Shown here: piece after piece, positions 46,074-54,890 of the stretch | Position numbering within the stretch: the stretch's first letter is position 1 | Layout: every line of letters starts with the position of its first letter | NCBI GenBank assembly: GCA_039192515.1 | Contig: JBCCXA010000011.1 | Span: forward strand, 1-64,000 | DNA from: Verrucomicrobiota bacterium | Lineage (GTDB): Bacteria; Verrucomicrobiota; Verrucomicrobiia; Methylacidiphilales; JBCCWR01 | Length of the DNA: 64,000 nucleotides | Reading direction: 5' to 3' | Notes under the pieces: generated by a model | Databases searched by the model: none | The model's input: only the letters and a program-made list of their open reading frames with translations | What the model was told of the DNA's origin: nothing | Program-made: the position numbers and the translations under genes

Positions 46074-48197
46074 ATGACCAACAAGGAAAATATTACTGAT
46101 AAGCTAGCATTAGCTTTTCGTTCTGTATATGAGCAAATAGAACAAGAAGATGTTAGTTTTCTAATTGAATGGATAGAAAAACCAGCACAAGAAAGCCATG
46201 GTGATTATGCTTTTCCTTGTTTTCGTTTGGCCAAAACACTGCGAGAAAATCCTGCGAATATCGCAAAAAAAGTAGCAGCAAAAATTGAGGGGTTTGAAGT
46301 TGAAGCAGTTGGTGGATACATCAATTTCAAAGTAGATCTGACACGATTCGCCAAGAATCATTTTCCTGATATTATCACAGGCAAAGACTTTGAACCAAAG
46401 TCTTTTGAGGAAGAGACTGAAGGCATTCTAGTTGAGTATTCTCAGTTAAATACGCATAAAGCGATGCATATCGGGCATGCTAGGTGTGCTGCAATTGGCG
46501 ATACTCTAACCAGAATGATAAAGCAATCTGGTAAAAGAGCAATTCCATCAACTTACATAGGAGATGAGGGTTCTCATGTGGCCAAGTGCCTTTGGTATTT
46601 GATGAAATTCTCAAGCTTAGATGAACTCGCGAAACATGAGCAGAAAGGGGAACAATTAGGACTCATGTATACGAAAGCTGCCAACCTCCTCGATCTATCC
46701 ACATATACCAAGGTCCCTAACCCATCTATTGAAGTGGCCAAGGTTCAAAGTATTAAGAAGCTCCCGAGTAATGATGAGCTAAGTATTGTCAGACTTAATA
46801 CCAAAAAAGGAGAGCTAGAGGTTATATGTGGAGGTAAGGGTTACGATGTAAATTCAAAAGTGGCCTTCTGCCCTAGTGGGTCTAAATTAAATGAACGCTT
46901 TATTGGTGAAAAAGACTATAATGGGGTTGTGAGTCATGGCGTCATTTGCAGTGAACAGGAATTAAAGATTTCCGATGATAAGGATCAGATAGCCGTTTTG
47001 GATGAAAATTGTGAAGTTGGTGCACCAGTAGCCAAATTTTTTCCTTTGCCTGGCTATGAAGGCAAAGATTTTATCCAGGACCTTCAAGTGATGGAGACTG
47101 AAGTTAGTGATGTTTTAAGAAAACTGGAGAGTAATAACGCGGAGATTATGAGCATTTGGAAAAAGACTAAAGAATGGTCTATGGATGACTTTCGGGTGAA
47201 TCATGATTGGCTGAATTGTTCTTTCGAGGATTGGGGCTATGAGTCTGAATTTGGCGATTCTGGAAAAGAACTAGTCAGGCAATTTTTGGAGCAAGATATC
47301 TTTGTGAAATCTGACGGTGCTATTGGCGCTGATTTATCCACGTTTGATTTAGGTTTTTGTATTTTTATTAAAACTGACGGCACAGCGACTTATGCCTGCC
47401 GTGATCTGGCATTGGCACGTTCTCGCTTTGAACAACAGCAGCTCAATCAAATTATCTATGTCGTTGATTCAGCTCAGAGCCTCCACTTTAAACAAGTATT
47501 TAAGTCACTGGACTTGATGAAATTTTCTGAAACTTCTAGTTGCTCACATTATTCATACGAAGCGGTCGTTCTCAGAGGAAAAAATGGCAAGCCAGAGAAA
47601 ATGAGTAGCCGCAAGGGTAATATTGTGTTGTTCTCTGACTTAAAAGACCAGATCACTAAGATGATTATGGATAAATTTTTGCACCTCAAACGTAACGAAT
47701 GGACGGGGCAAGAAATTCAGCGAACCTGTGATCTTATAGCATTAGCGACTATTCGCTATGGTATGTTGAAACAAAGTGGCGATGCTAAAATAGCTTTTGA
47801 TCTGAATGAATGGCTTGATACTAAAGGTAATACAGGTCCCTACTTGCTCTATACTTATGCTCGGGTGAAATCAATTGAACGCAAAGTTGGCCGAGTCAAT
47901 TGGGTAGATGTTGATTATGAAGTTCTCAGGCTTTCTCAGGAGTTAGATGTGATTCGTTCCATCATGCAGTATAGTGAAGTGTTTGAGAAGGCAACCACAA
48001 GTCTTCAACCTCATATCATTTGCACTTATCTATTTGAACATGCTTCAAAGATAAACAGCATGTATCATGAATGTCCTGTTGCTAATGCTGAGAATAAGAA
48101 GTTATGTGATGCCAGAGCATCTCTTCTCTTGTCAGCAAGCAAAATTCTAGAACATGGACTAGACCTTTTAGGTATCAAGACTGCAGAGCGTCTTTAG
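46074..48197 (+). CDS. argS: Arginyl-tRNA synthetase with inserted tRNA-binding OB domain
   Basis: 707 residues, about 130-150 more than typical. Class I signatures: additional N-terminal domain 1-110, EYSQLNTHKAMHIGHARCAAIGD (HIGH at 132-135), YIGDEG, and KMSSRKG at about 509-515, followed by the helical anticodon domain with YTYARVKSI. Inserted at about 216-328 is a block that reads like the Trbp111/EMAP-II domain of PheT: VAKVQSIKKLPSNDELSIVR, EVICGGKGYDVNSKVAFCPSGSKLN, YNGVVSHGVICSEQELKIS. It sits between the HIGH half and the rest of the catalytic fold. Its 3' end overlaps pelF by 23 bp. The enzyme should still charge tRNA-Arg. Confidence 0.92.
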   Translation: MTNKENITDKLALAFRSVYEQIEQEDVSFLIEWIEKPAQESHGDYAFPCFRLAKTLRENPANIAKKVAAKIEGFEVEAVGGYINFKVDLTRFAKNHFPDIITGKDFEPKSFEEETEGILVEYSQLNTHKAMHIGHARCAAIGDTLTRMIKQSGKRAIPSTYIGDEGSHVAKCLWYLMKFSSLDELAKHEQKGEQLGLMYTKAANLLDLSTYTKVPNPSIEVAKVQSIKKLPSNDELSIVRLNTKKGELEVICGGKGYDVNSKVAFCPSGSKLNERFIGEKDYNGVVSHGVICSEQELKISDDKDQIAVLDENCEVGAPVAKFFPLPGYEGKDFIQDLQVMETEVSDVLRKLESNNAEIMSIWKKTKEWSMDDFRVNHDWLNCSFEDWGYESEFGDSGKELVRQFLEQDIFVKSDGAIGADLSTFDLGFCIFIKTDGTATYACRDLALARSRFEQQQLNQIIYVVDSAQSLHFKQVFKSLDLMKFSETSSCSHYSYEAVVLRGKNGKPEKMSSRKGNIVLFSDLKDQITKMIMDKFLHLKRNEWTGQEIQRTCDLIALATIRYGMLKQSGDAKIAFDLNEWLDTKGNTGPYLLYTYARVKSIERKVGRVNWVDVDYEVLRLSQELDVIRSIMQYSEVFEKATTSLQPHIICTYLFEHASKINSMYHECPVANAENKKLCDARASLLLSASKILEHGLDLLGIKTAERL

Positions 48198-49722
48198 TAT
48201 ATACTTTGTGATACTGATTTAGAATATCTGTTTGCCTGTAGAATTTTTCAACTCTTTGGCGTCCTACAGCACCCATTTTATCCTGTAGCTTACGGTCACC
48301 GAGAATGGTGGTGAGTGACTCAGCGGTGTCTTGAGGCATGGATGTACCATTCAACATACCTGCTCTGCCCAGCGCTTTATCTTCAGCCGTTCTCCCAAAT
48401 ATTAATTCGCGACATGCACCTACATCTGTGCAAACAACGGGTACTTCAGCAGCAAAAGCTTCTAACACAACCAGGGGGAGACCCTCGCTAAGACTAGTGA
48501 GAACCATAACATCAATTTCAGGCATGATTCGGTCGATTTGACTGGAGCCCATGAATAGAATCGACTCCTCTAGGTGAAGCATCTTGATGATTTCATTGCA
48601 ATCTTGGTAGTAGTCTTGATCTTCTTCTTCTGGACCGTAGATTTGTAAGCGTGCGCTTGGTAACTTTGTGATGACAATTCCCCAAGCGCGTAACAACATT
48701 TTAATATCTTTAATAGGCACAACTCTACCTACAAAACCGGCAATTTTTCTATTGGGACTAGACGTGCGAATTGCTCTACGGTTTTGAATAGCTTGGTCAA
48801 ATCGTTCGGGATGAATACCGTTAGGTATAACTTCTATTTTCTTCTCGGATGCCCCAAATTCTACTTGTAATTTAGCATTCCCCTCGTAAAGGGTGTAGAT
48901 ATAATTGGAGGTTCTGTAAGCGAATATTCCAAAAGTCCTGAACATAGCTATCCATAATTCTCTTAGCTTTTGAGATTGGTCACCAGGATCACTAAATCTT
49001 CGTTCGGGTTCATAAATCCAATCTGCTCGGTTTATTTCCAAGATCCGTTCCTTAGTATAGATCCCATGTTCTGTTAGGATAAGTGGCCGTTTAGTTTGTC
49101 TAGCAAGTATCGCTCCAACTAAGCCAGCATAACCTGTTGATATAGTATGGTAGACATGGGCTTGAGGAACACGATTACAATGACGAATAAGTCGCCAAAC
49201 AGGTATATGTAAAAAGCGTACGGTCCAAAAATAGTCTAGAAAAGAAAAGTTAGCCAAATATTTATAATAGATTTTCTCTAGAAGATTCCAGGCTTGTTGA
49301 TCGTGGCATAAGTTGCCGAAAGTAAGTTCCGGAGTTTCTAGGATGAGTTTAATGATTTCAAAAAACTCCTCGGTTTGAGCATGAGGATCTTTTTCCGTAT
49401 AAAAGTGTTCTAGCTTCGTGTAAAAAGAATTAAGTAGTGTTTGTGAGAGAGGAGCTGGTTCCATCTCTTCATCTGACAAGCGATCAAATAAATATATTTT
49501 TTCATGGTGGATATGATTGGCTGGGCGCTCATAGTAATATTCGCTAGTTGAGATCTCATCAGCACCAATAAAAAAGGTGGCAAAGCGAATGTTCGGCATT
49601 CCTTCAATGAGTTGGTGCACCCATGTGGACACGCCTCCTCGTACGTGAGGATAAGTTCCTTCGAGAATAAAACATACATCAGCTAACGACTGTGTAGGAG
49701 AACTATCTACTTGTTGGATCAT
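48175..49722 (-). CDS. pelF: Pel polysaccharide glycosyltransferase PelF
   Basis: About 515 residues, GT4/GT-B fold. PelF joins sugars from UDP-GalNAc/GlcNAc into the cationic Pel exopolysaccharide. Diagnostic N-terminus ADVCFILEGTYPHVRGGVSTWVHQLI, then VYHTISTGYAGLVGA, LTEHGIYTKERILEINRADW, VIPNGIHPERF, GFVGRVVPIKDI and TSLSEGLPLVVLEAFA, all characteristic of PelF. The ATG at 49722 overlaps the pelE stop by ATGA; an earlier ATG at 49746 is less likely. pelG, which normally follows, is not here; argS is encoded toward it. Confidence 0.9.
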   Translation of the reverse strand: MIQQVDSSPTQSLADVCFILEGTYPHVRGGVSTWVHQLIEGMPNIRFATFFIGADEISTSEYYYERPANHIHHEKIYLFDRLSDEEMEPAPLSQTLLNSFYTKLEHFYTEKDPHAQTEEFFEIIKLILETPELTFGNLCHDQQAWNLLEKIYYKYLANFSFLDYFWTVRFLHIPVWRLIRHCNRVPQAHVYHTISTGYAGLVGAILARQTKRPLILTEHGIYTKERILEINRADWIYEPERRFSDPGDQSQKLRELWIAMFRTFGIFAYRTSNYIYTLYEGNAKLQVEFGASEKKIEVIPNGIHPERFDQAIQNRRAIRTSSPNRKIAGFVGRVVPIKDIKMLLRAWGIVITKLPSARLQIYGPEEEDQDYYQDCNEIIKMLHLEESILFMGSSQIDRIMPEIDVMVLTSLSEGLPLVVLEAFAAEVPVVCTDVGACRELIFGRTAEDKALGRAGMLNGTSMPQDTAESLTTILGDRKLQDKMGAVGRQRVEKFYRQTDILNQYHKVYTKDALQS

Positions 49723-50717
49723 GTAGAGGGTATTTCTCTGAGCCAAAAGCTTTTAAGTTGTTGAAGTTGTGGGTCGATTATTGGCTTGGCAGGACCAATT
49801 GCGTCAGTATATCGATGCAAGGTAGAATAGTATTCTGTCCAATTGCGTTTCAGAAACAAGAGATTCAAATAAGACGAAATAAGTGTTGGATTATTATAGT
49901 TCAGTGAAGAAAGTTGATTCCAAAGCTCTTCAGCTCGAGGTAGATGATCGAGCTCAAGCGCGTACTTAAATGCCTTGTGCAAAACATCGGGATTTGAAGG
50001 TTGAATTTGCAAAATATCTAAGAGAATCTGCAATATTTTCTCTTTGTTTTTGATTTGGTTTTCAGAGGCTACTAGTCCAAGCGTTAACATGCTCTCCATG
50101 CATTCAACAGTTTTCTGCATGGTACGTATGCTAGTTGGATCTTGTTCTAACTCTTTCTTTAGATTTTTTAGTTTTGTTTCGATTTCATTCGTAAAACTTT
50201 GTAAGAGGGTTTGAGCATACGCGCGAACATACTCGTCACTGTCTCTTACTGCTCTTTTGAGAAGTTTTATTACTGGAGCCCCATGGAGAAGACCAAGAGA
50301 TAAAATAGCCTTACGTCGTTCACTGTTGTTCCCATTATTAAGGACAGATAGAATAGACTGTTGCCTACTTTCCTGTTCTTTAAACTGTTTTGAGAATTCA
50401 ATTTGGTCTAATGGGTCACCAACCAAATATGCCAGCTCATATTTTGCATATTCTGGGATAAATTTTTGAAATATGATAACTGAGATAACTATCATGGCCC
50501 CCATGACTGGGATAGCTAAGCAGGTGCCGAATACATAAGGATAGGAGATCAACCTTTGTTCTGATGTAATATAGCGTCCTAAAACTATGGCCAGGACTGC
50601 GCAAGAACATAGGTGAAGGAGACATGATAAAGTAAAGTAATGGTTAATGTTTACCGTTAAAAGCAAGACGGATAGCACCTGTATACTTAGCGCTAAGATC
50701 GAGATGACTATTTTCAT
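49719..50717 (-). CDS. pelE: PelE-like membrane protein with helical repeats
   Basis: 332 residues. About three membrane helices (4-25, 30-47 and 62-86) followed by a soluble helical-repeat domain with HEAT/TPR-like units (ERRKAILSLGLLHGAPVIKLL; DSDEYVRAYAQTLL; NPDVLHKAFKYALELDHLPRA). Matches PelE in size, topology and position between pelD and pelF. PelE is thought to hold the PelD-PelF-PelG complex at the inner membrane. Its stop overlaps the pelF start by 4 bp and it lies 16 bp after the pelD second half. Confidence 0.75.
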   Translation of the reverse strand: MKIVISILALSIQVLSVLLLTVNINHYFTLSCLLHLCSCAVLAIVLGRYITSEQRLISYPYVFGTCLAIPVMGAMIVISVIIFQKFIPEYAKYELAYLVGDPLDQIEFSKQFKEQESRQQSILSVLNNGNNSERRKAILSLGLLHGAPVIKLLKRAVRDSDEYVRAYAQTLLQSFTNEIETKLKNLKKELEQDPTSIRTMQKTVECMESMLTLGLVASENQIKNKEKILQILLDILQIQPSNPDVLHKAFKYALELDHLPRAEELWNQLSSLNYNNPTLISSYLNLLFLKRNWTEYYSTLHRYTDAIGPAKPIIDPQLQQLKSFWLREIPST

Positions 50718-50733
50718 GAGTGATCTGTCTGTG

Positions 50734-51831
50734 CTACTTTACTTGAGTAGCTAGTCTTGCAATGTTTTGGGTTTTTTTGATTGTGACATCCGGTGCTGAA
50801 AGAAGATGTAGATGACTAATCTGGTCATAGAGCGCTCTTTTATTGAGAAAGTCCTCAATTTGATAGGCTTTTGCTTCAATTTGTAGGTTAGGAGAAGATA
50901 TGTTCTCCACAATTCGATTTAGACACAGCTCAGCACCACGTTGCCCTGTTAAAGGAAGCAACAAAGCAATATTAGGAAAATTCAGGGTAGGGTTTTCTAG
51001 CACGGCAGGTAGGTCTCCATAACGGAACTGAGGTGATAGTATTTCTTCCAACTCATGCTGGGTGTTTGGTTCCATACTCTGACTATAAAATAACAGTAAA
51101 CTAGCGGGTAGCTGTAGCTTCTTTTGTGTGAGGAAGGAAAGTTCTAAGATGTAATCCAAGTAATGGTGGCAAAATATTTTAGTGTTCCCATGAGGTCCTA
51201 CTAACTTGAAATCACTGTTTTCAAGATCAATTGTATTTGCTCGTTCTGAAATAAGTCGAGCGGCCCATCTACAAATGAGATTGATAGAATGCATGTTGCT
51301 TTGATTCATCTCAGAGAGTGGCATTCTTCCAATGACCAGCACTGCAAACGCATCCTCATTTTTTGACATGAAAGGAACAGAGAGTAAGAAATCATCATGA
51401 ATGCCATCAGAACTTTGCTCTGTCGACCACATCTCTGGTAGGGCGATAAGGTCTTGTTCTTTCAGACACTTTTCTAAAATAGGGCTTTGTTCCAGACTTA
51501 AATGTTCAGGAAATTCAGAATCTAGACCTACATAGGCAATCCTTTCCAAGGGCAATTGCCTATTGGTTGGGCACATATAAATCGCTGCCTGTTCGATAAA
51601 ATGTTTATGGCTTAACATGGTGAGGATATTGGGATAAATTTCGGCTTCTGAGCACTGGCAAAGTCGACGCAACTCGTAGTCCAGAGTGGAAACATCAGCA
51701 TTAAGAGTAGCTAACTTTTGCTCTAGTTCATCTTTGCCTTCGCGCACTAGGTATAATTCTTCATCGAGCTCTTTAAGGCGTTGATGAGCATTCTCTAGTA
51801 AAAAGTTTTTTTGTAAAAAACGGAGATTCAT
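50734..51831 (-). CDS. pelD: PelD, C-terminal cytosolic part (GAF plus degenerate GGDEF)
   Basis: 365 residues, the cytosolic half of PelD, the c-di-GMP receptor that switches on Pel synthesis. A coiled-coil stalk (about 12-55) leads to a GAF-like domain (about 60-195) and a degenerate GGDEF-like domain (about 210-345). Arg270-Tyr-Gly-Asp273 fits the RxxD inhibitory-site motif by which Pseudomonas PelD binds c-di-GMP. It is in the same frame as the membrane half, separated by one TAA codon (51844-51846) and four sense codons before this ATG. AAGG precedes the ATG at a short distance, so re-initiation is possible. Confidence 0.7.
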   Translation of the reverse strand: MNLRFLQKNFLLENAHQRLKELDEELYLVREGKDELEQKLATLNADVSTLDYELRRLCQCSEAEIYPNILTMLSHKHFIEQAAIYMCPTNRQLPLERIAYVGLDSEFPEHLSLEQSPILEKCLKEQDLIALPEMWSTEQSSDGIHDDFLLSVPFMSKNEDAFAVLVIGRMPLSEMNQSNMHSINLICRWAARLISERANTIDLENSDFKLVGPHGNTKIFCHHYLDYILELSFLTQKKLQLPASLLLFYSQSMEPNTQHELEEILSPQFRYGDLPAVLENPTLNFPNIALLLPLTGQRGAELCLNRIVENISSPNLQIEAKAYQIEDFLNKRALYDQISHLHLLSAPDVTIKKTQNIARLATQVK

Positions 51832-51843
51832 CCAACCTTGAAT

Positions 51844-52218
51844 TTAACCAATCAACGCACCGACAACAAAAAATGCGAATAGCAGATAAAGGTTATTATC
51901 AATAAATGAGCGAATAAAGTAAAAATCTAGTTTCGTTGCAAGTAACGTGACTGTAATAGCTGCAAAAAGCCCAGATAGAATTCCCGCAATGAAGCCGTAA
52001 CGGCACCCGACGAGTAGAGGAATTAATAAATAAGGATTCGGGTTTAATTCTTGCCATCCCATCTCCTTTTCATCAAAGATAAAGTTAGCGAGTAAAATGA
52101 GACAGGTTATGACTATGGCATCTAGTGAGACCAAATGCCACTTGGGAGAAGTTTGCTTGAGGTGTTTTTGAATCCATCCCAGTGCAGTGCCTCTTTTGAG
52201 TGTCTCTTTTTTGCCCAT
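51844..52218 (-). CDS. pelD: PelD, N-terminal membrane part (separated by an in-frame stop)
   Basis: 124 residues with about four membrane helices (from about 29 to 124), ending GALIG at a TAA. In intact PelD a short linker and coiled coil follow the last helix; here the next codons in the same frame after the TAA read I-Q-G-W-M-N-L-R and continue directly into the soluble part. So this is one gene broken by a nonsense codon, or two co-translated pieces. The N-terminus (about 1-28) is basic and cytosolic. First gene of the pel set, divergent from the methyltransferase gene. Confidence 0.7.
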   Translation of the reverse strand: MGKKETLKRGTALGWIQKHLKQTSPKWHLVSLDAIVITCLILLANFIFDEKEMGWQELNPNPYLLIPLLVGCRYGFIAGILSGLFAAITVTLLATKLDFYFIRSFIDNNLYLLFAFFVVGALIG

Positions 52219-52385
52219 TTTTACTTGCTATATAAATTCTGAAATACTCAACCCTTAGCTTCAATTGGCATCGGCCAGCTAAGCTCCCACTTTTTAATTC
52301 GACCAAGGATTTTTAAGCTTAAAGCATAACCCAACTTTGTATTTAGGAATGGATCTTCTCTGGCTAATCATTCACCATTTCATTG

Positions 52386-53483
52386 ATGTCATTAGAGAAA
52401 ACGGGACACGAGAGTGTGGAGGCTATGATTGCTGAGAAGATCAAATTAGAAGGAGATATTGCCTTTGAGGATTTTATGTCTATCTCCCTCTATACCAAAG
52501 GGTTAGGCTATTACTTGAACAAAAAGAAGAAGACGGGAAAAAGTGGAGATTTTTACACTAGTGTGTCGGTTGGAAGTGCTTTTGGGAGCCTTTTGGCTGA
52601 GTTTTTTCGGCGCTTTAAAGAGCACATGGCGAATCCAAAACCTTTTTTAATGGTTGAGCAAGGAGCAAATGATGGGGAATTAGCAAACGATATACTAAGA
52701 TATTTTCAACAGGTTGGAGAATTGTCGGAAGTAGAATATTGGATTGTAGAGCCGAGTTCCTCTCTCCAGCATCATCAGAAGGAACAGTTACAAAAATATG
52801 GCTTTGTCGATCAGGTAAAATGGTACTCTTGTTTCGAGGAAATAGAAGACAATAGCATACAAGGTGTTTTCTTTTCCAATGAACTGGTTGATAGCTTTCC
52901 AGTCAAATTAGTTGTTTATCGTCATGGTCAATGGATGGAGAAACGCGTTACACGAGTTGATGGCTCTTTTAAATTCAAAGAAACAACCCTGAGGGATTTA
53001 TCAACACTTGAATATATAAAAAGATGGAAGCTCCCAGCTATAGAAGGATATCAAGGGGAAGTTTGTTTAGGAGTCAGGAGGTGGGTCAAGCAAGTGGCAA
53101 GTAAAATCAAAGAGGGCCTGTTCTTAACAATTGATTATGGATCAAAAGCAGAGAGTCTCTATGCTCCGGGTAGAGGTCATGGAACCATTCGAGCTTACCG
53201 CAATCACCAGCAGAAAGATGAACTTTTGTCTTACGCCGGAGAGCAAGATTTAACGGCGCACGTTAATTTTTCGCAAATCATTGAGGAAGGAAAGGCGAGC
53301 GGCCTAGAATTTCAGGATTATAGAGATCAGCACCAAGCGCTTATTACTATGGCCAAACATCGGCTATTAAAAATGGAAACCAGCGGTGGTCCTATCGACC
53401 AAAAATTCTTGAGACAATTCAAGACACTTACACATCCTGAAATCATGGGGAGCCAGTTTAAATTCCTTTCTATGGTAAAGTAA
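52386..53483 (+). CDS. MidA/NDUFAF7-family SAM-dependent methyltransferase
   Basis: About 365 residues. SAM-dependent methyltransferase related to mitochondrial NDUFAF7, which methylates an Arg in complex I subunit NDUFS2. Features: early IAFEDFMSISLYTKGLGYY, KSGDFYTSVSVGSAFGSLLA, VEQGANDGELANDI (SAM-binding glycine motif), FFSNELVDSFPV and LTIDYGSKAESLYAPGRGHGTIRAYR, which are all hallmarks. Bacterial target is unknown. The ATG at 52386 is used; a TTG just before it is in frame. Confidence 0.88.
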   Translation: MSLEKTGHESVEAMIAEKIKLEGDIAFEDFMSISLYTKGLGYYLNKKKKTGKSGDFYTSVSVGSAFGSLLAEFFRRFKEHMANPKPFLMVEQGANDGELANDILRYFQQVGELSEVEYWIVEPSSSLQHHQKEQLQKYGFVDQVKWYSCFEEIEDNSIQGVFFSNELVDSFPVKLVVYRHGQWMEKRVTRVDGSFKFKETTLRDLSTLEYIKRWKLPAIEGYQGEVCLGVRRWVKQVASKIKEGLFLTIDYGSKAESLYAPGRGHGTIRAYRNHQQKDELLSYAGEQDLTAHVNFSQIIEEGKASGLEFQDYRDQHQALITMAKHRLLKMETSGGPIDQKFLRQFKTLTHPEIMGSQFKFLSMVK

Positions 53484-53511
53484 TAGTTATTTTAGCCTGT
53501 GGCAGTATTCG

Positions 53512-53574
53512 TTAACGATTTACATGATATAAGTGTATGGCTATCTCTTCTCTGTAATGCATCATGTGGTTTAA
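53512..53574 (+). repeat. Possible short copy (E) of the terminal-inverted-repeat element
   Basis: Begins TTAACGATTTACATGAT and ends ATGCATCATGTGGTTTAA. The ending matches the right arm of copies B and C (TGCATCATgcGGgTTTAA) closely, but only ~63 bp separate the ends, so the interior would be largely deleted. Weak call. Confidence 0.3.
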
Positions 53575-53714
53575 GAATTAGTGGAAATTTATCAAAAATT
53601 GCATTAAAGATGTAAATATATATTGTTGTAAAACCAATTATTCAATTTTTGGAGAGTTATAGCATCTTCTCTTTGAAAATTGAGAAAATTGAGAAAATTT
53701 AAGAATTGTCTTCT

Positions 53715-53858
53715 ATGTATGGCCTTCGTCTTAAAAGCCCCTTGAAAAAATCGATAAGAAGCTCGATTATTAAGGTCCCCCGGATTCTTGATTCAGAAAA
53801 ATTATTGGAAGAAGTCAAGAGATGCTTGGAACTGATTCAGGCATCGAAGGTCCCCTAG
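53715..53858 (+). CDS. Possible 47-residue basic peptide
   Basis: A short frame from an ATG, without a ribosome site, encoding a basic N-terminus then a helical EKLLEEVKRCLELIQASKV stretch that looks protein-like. No family recognised. It may be a real small gene, a remnant, or chance. It lies in an otherwise empty 420-bp gap that also shows a tandem TTGAGAAAA motif near 53680-53700. Confidence 0.22.
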   Translation: MYGLRLKSPLKKSIRSSIIKVPRILDSEKLLEEVKRCLELIQASKVP

Positions 53859-53904
53859 AGTATTAGATAGTTGTGTTCTTATAAACTTGATTTACGTTAG
53901 GGTC

Positions 53905-54282
53905 ATGAATATGCCAAAAATCACTATCGGGCTAGCAATTATATTAATATTACTTGGCTTAGCGGGCTATCTAGGTACAGGCATGGCGAGCTTCACGGCA
54001 CTCATACCAGCTTTTTTTGGTATTGTCTTTCTAATATTCGGCCTCTTGGGACTCAAAGAAAATATGCTAAAGCATGCGATGCACGGTGCTGCATTATTCA
54101 GTCTTATTGGTTTAGCTGGCTCAGGCATGGGTCTCGCGAAATTACCGGCTCTGTTAGCGGGAGAAGCTGAGCGCCCAGTTGCTGTTATACTTCAATCTGT
54201 GATGGCTGTTCTCATGGTACTATTCATTGGACTTTGTATAAAGTCCTTCATTGATGCTAGGAAGTTACGAGAGAGCACTTAA
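53905..54282 (+). CDS. Small four-helix membrane protein
   Basis: About 125 residues with four predicted membrane helices (starting at about 6, 30, 60 and 95) and short loops, no catalytic motif. The pattern (ITIGLAIILILLGLAGYLGTG...LIPAFFGIVFLIFGLLGL) resembles small conserved membrane proteins of unknown role found in planctomycetes and verrucomicrobia. The ATG at 53905 (or 53911) follows AGGG; an upstream TTG adds six residues. Stand-alone, with no operon partner. Confidence 0.65.
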   Translation: MNMPKITIGLAIILILLGLAGYLGTGMASFTALIPAFFGIVFLIFGLLGLKENMLKHAMHGAALFSLIGLAGSGMGLAKLPALLAGEAERPVAVILQSVMAVLMVLFIGLCIKSFIDARKLREST

Positions 54283-54345
54283 AGTTCTTAGTGTCCTAAC
54301 CAAAACAACAGCGCTGTTTCATGCAGTTGAAGCAATTTGCCCCTT

Positions 54346-54768
54346 CTAGTATTCTTTTGTAGAAAAAGCTAACGGGAACTTTGCCCGTATACGCACTTGT
54401 TCCTGGATCATGTTTTCTAAGGGAACATTATCTTTATCATCGAATTGGATGACAATGACGCTTTCGTGGATTCTTATAATGATGCCCTTCACTGGGACTG
54501 TTTCATCTTTGTAGGCTTCTTCGCCATCGTCGTTTTCTTCTCTAAATCGAAGCTCACCTTCGAGGGTATCATGCACATGAAATAGTGAACTGTCAGGAAC
54601 ATAGACTCTTGCCCCGCCTTCGGAGATTTCAAAGACACGATAAACCGTCTTTTCGTCTATGATAAATCGAGGTCCCTCATTTTCAGGGTAACGCAGCCGG
54701 TAAAAGCGTCGTCTTTGCACAGGTTTTCTCAGAAGTTTTTTGGGTCTGTCGATTTCTTCTTCGCTCAT
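54346..54768 (-). CDS. PilZ-domain protein
   Basis: 140 residues. A likely c-di-GMP-binding PilZ domain: the N-terminal RRRFYRLRYP carries the RxxxR switch, and EISEGGARVYV corresponds to the (D/N)xSxxG motif (here the first acidic residue is Glu). The rest follows the beta-barrel pattern. No other domain is fused. PilZ proteins pass c-di-GMP levels to targets such as exopolysaccharide or motility machinery; the pel genes lie about 2 kb away and a cyclase gene lies 120 bp upstream. Possibly a stand-alone effector. Confidence 0.7.
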   Translation of the reverse strand: MSEEEIDRPKKLLRKPVQRRRFYRLRYPENEGPRFIIDEKTVYRVFEISEGGARVYVPDSSLFHVHDTLEGELRFREENDDGEEAYKDETVPVKGIIIRIHESVIVIQFDDKDNVPLENMIQEQVRIRAKFPLAFSTKEY

Positions 54769-54890
54769 AGAGTTTGGATAGTGATTCCGGAAAATCCCCT
54801 ATAGTTTATTTCGGCGAGATTTATAGTGACTTAAGGCTGGTCATGAATGGGACACGCTCTGAGTTAATCATTAAAACTGTCGTTGCGGTA

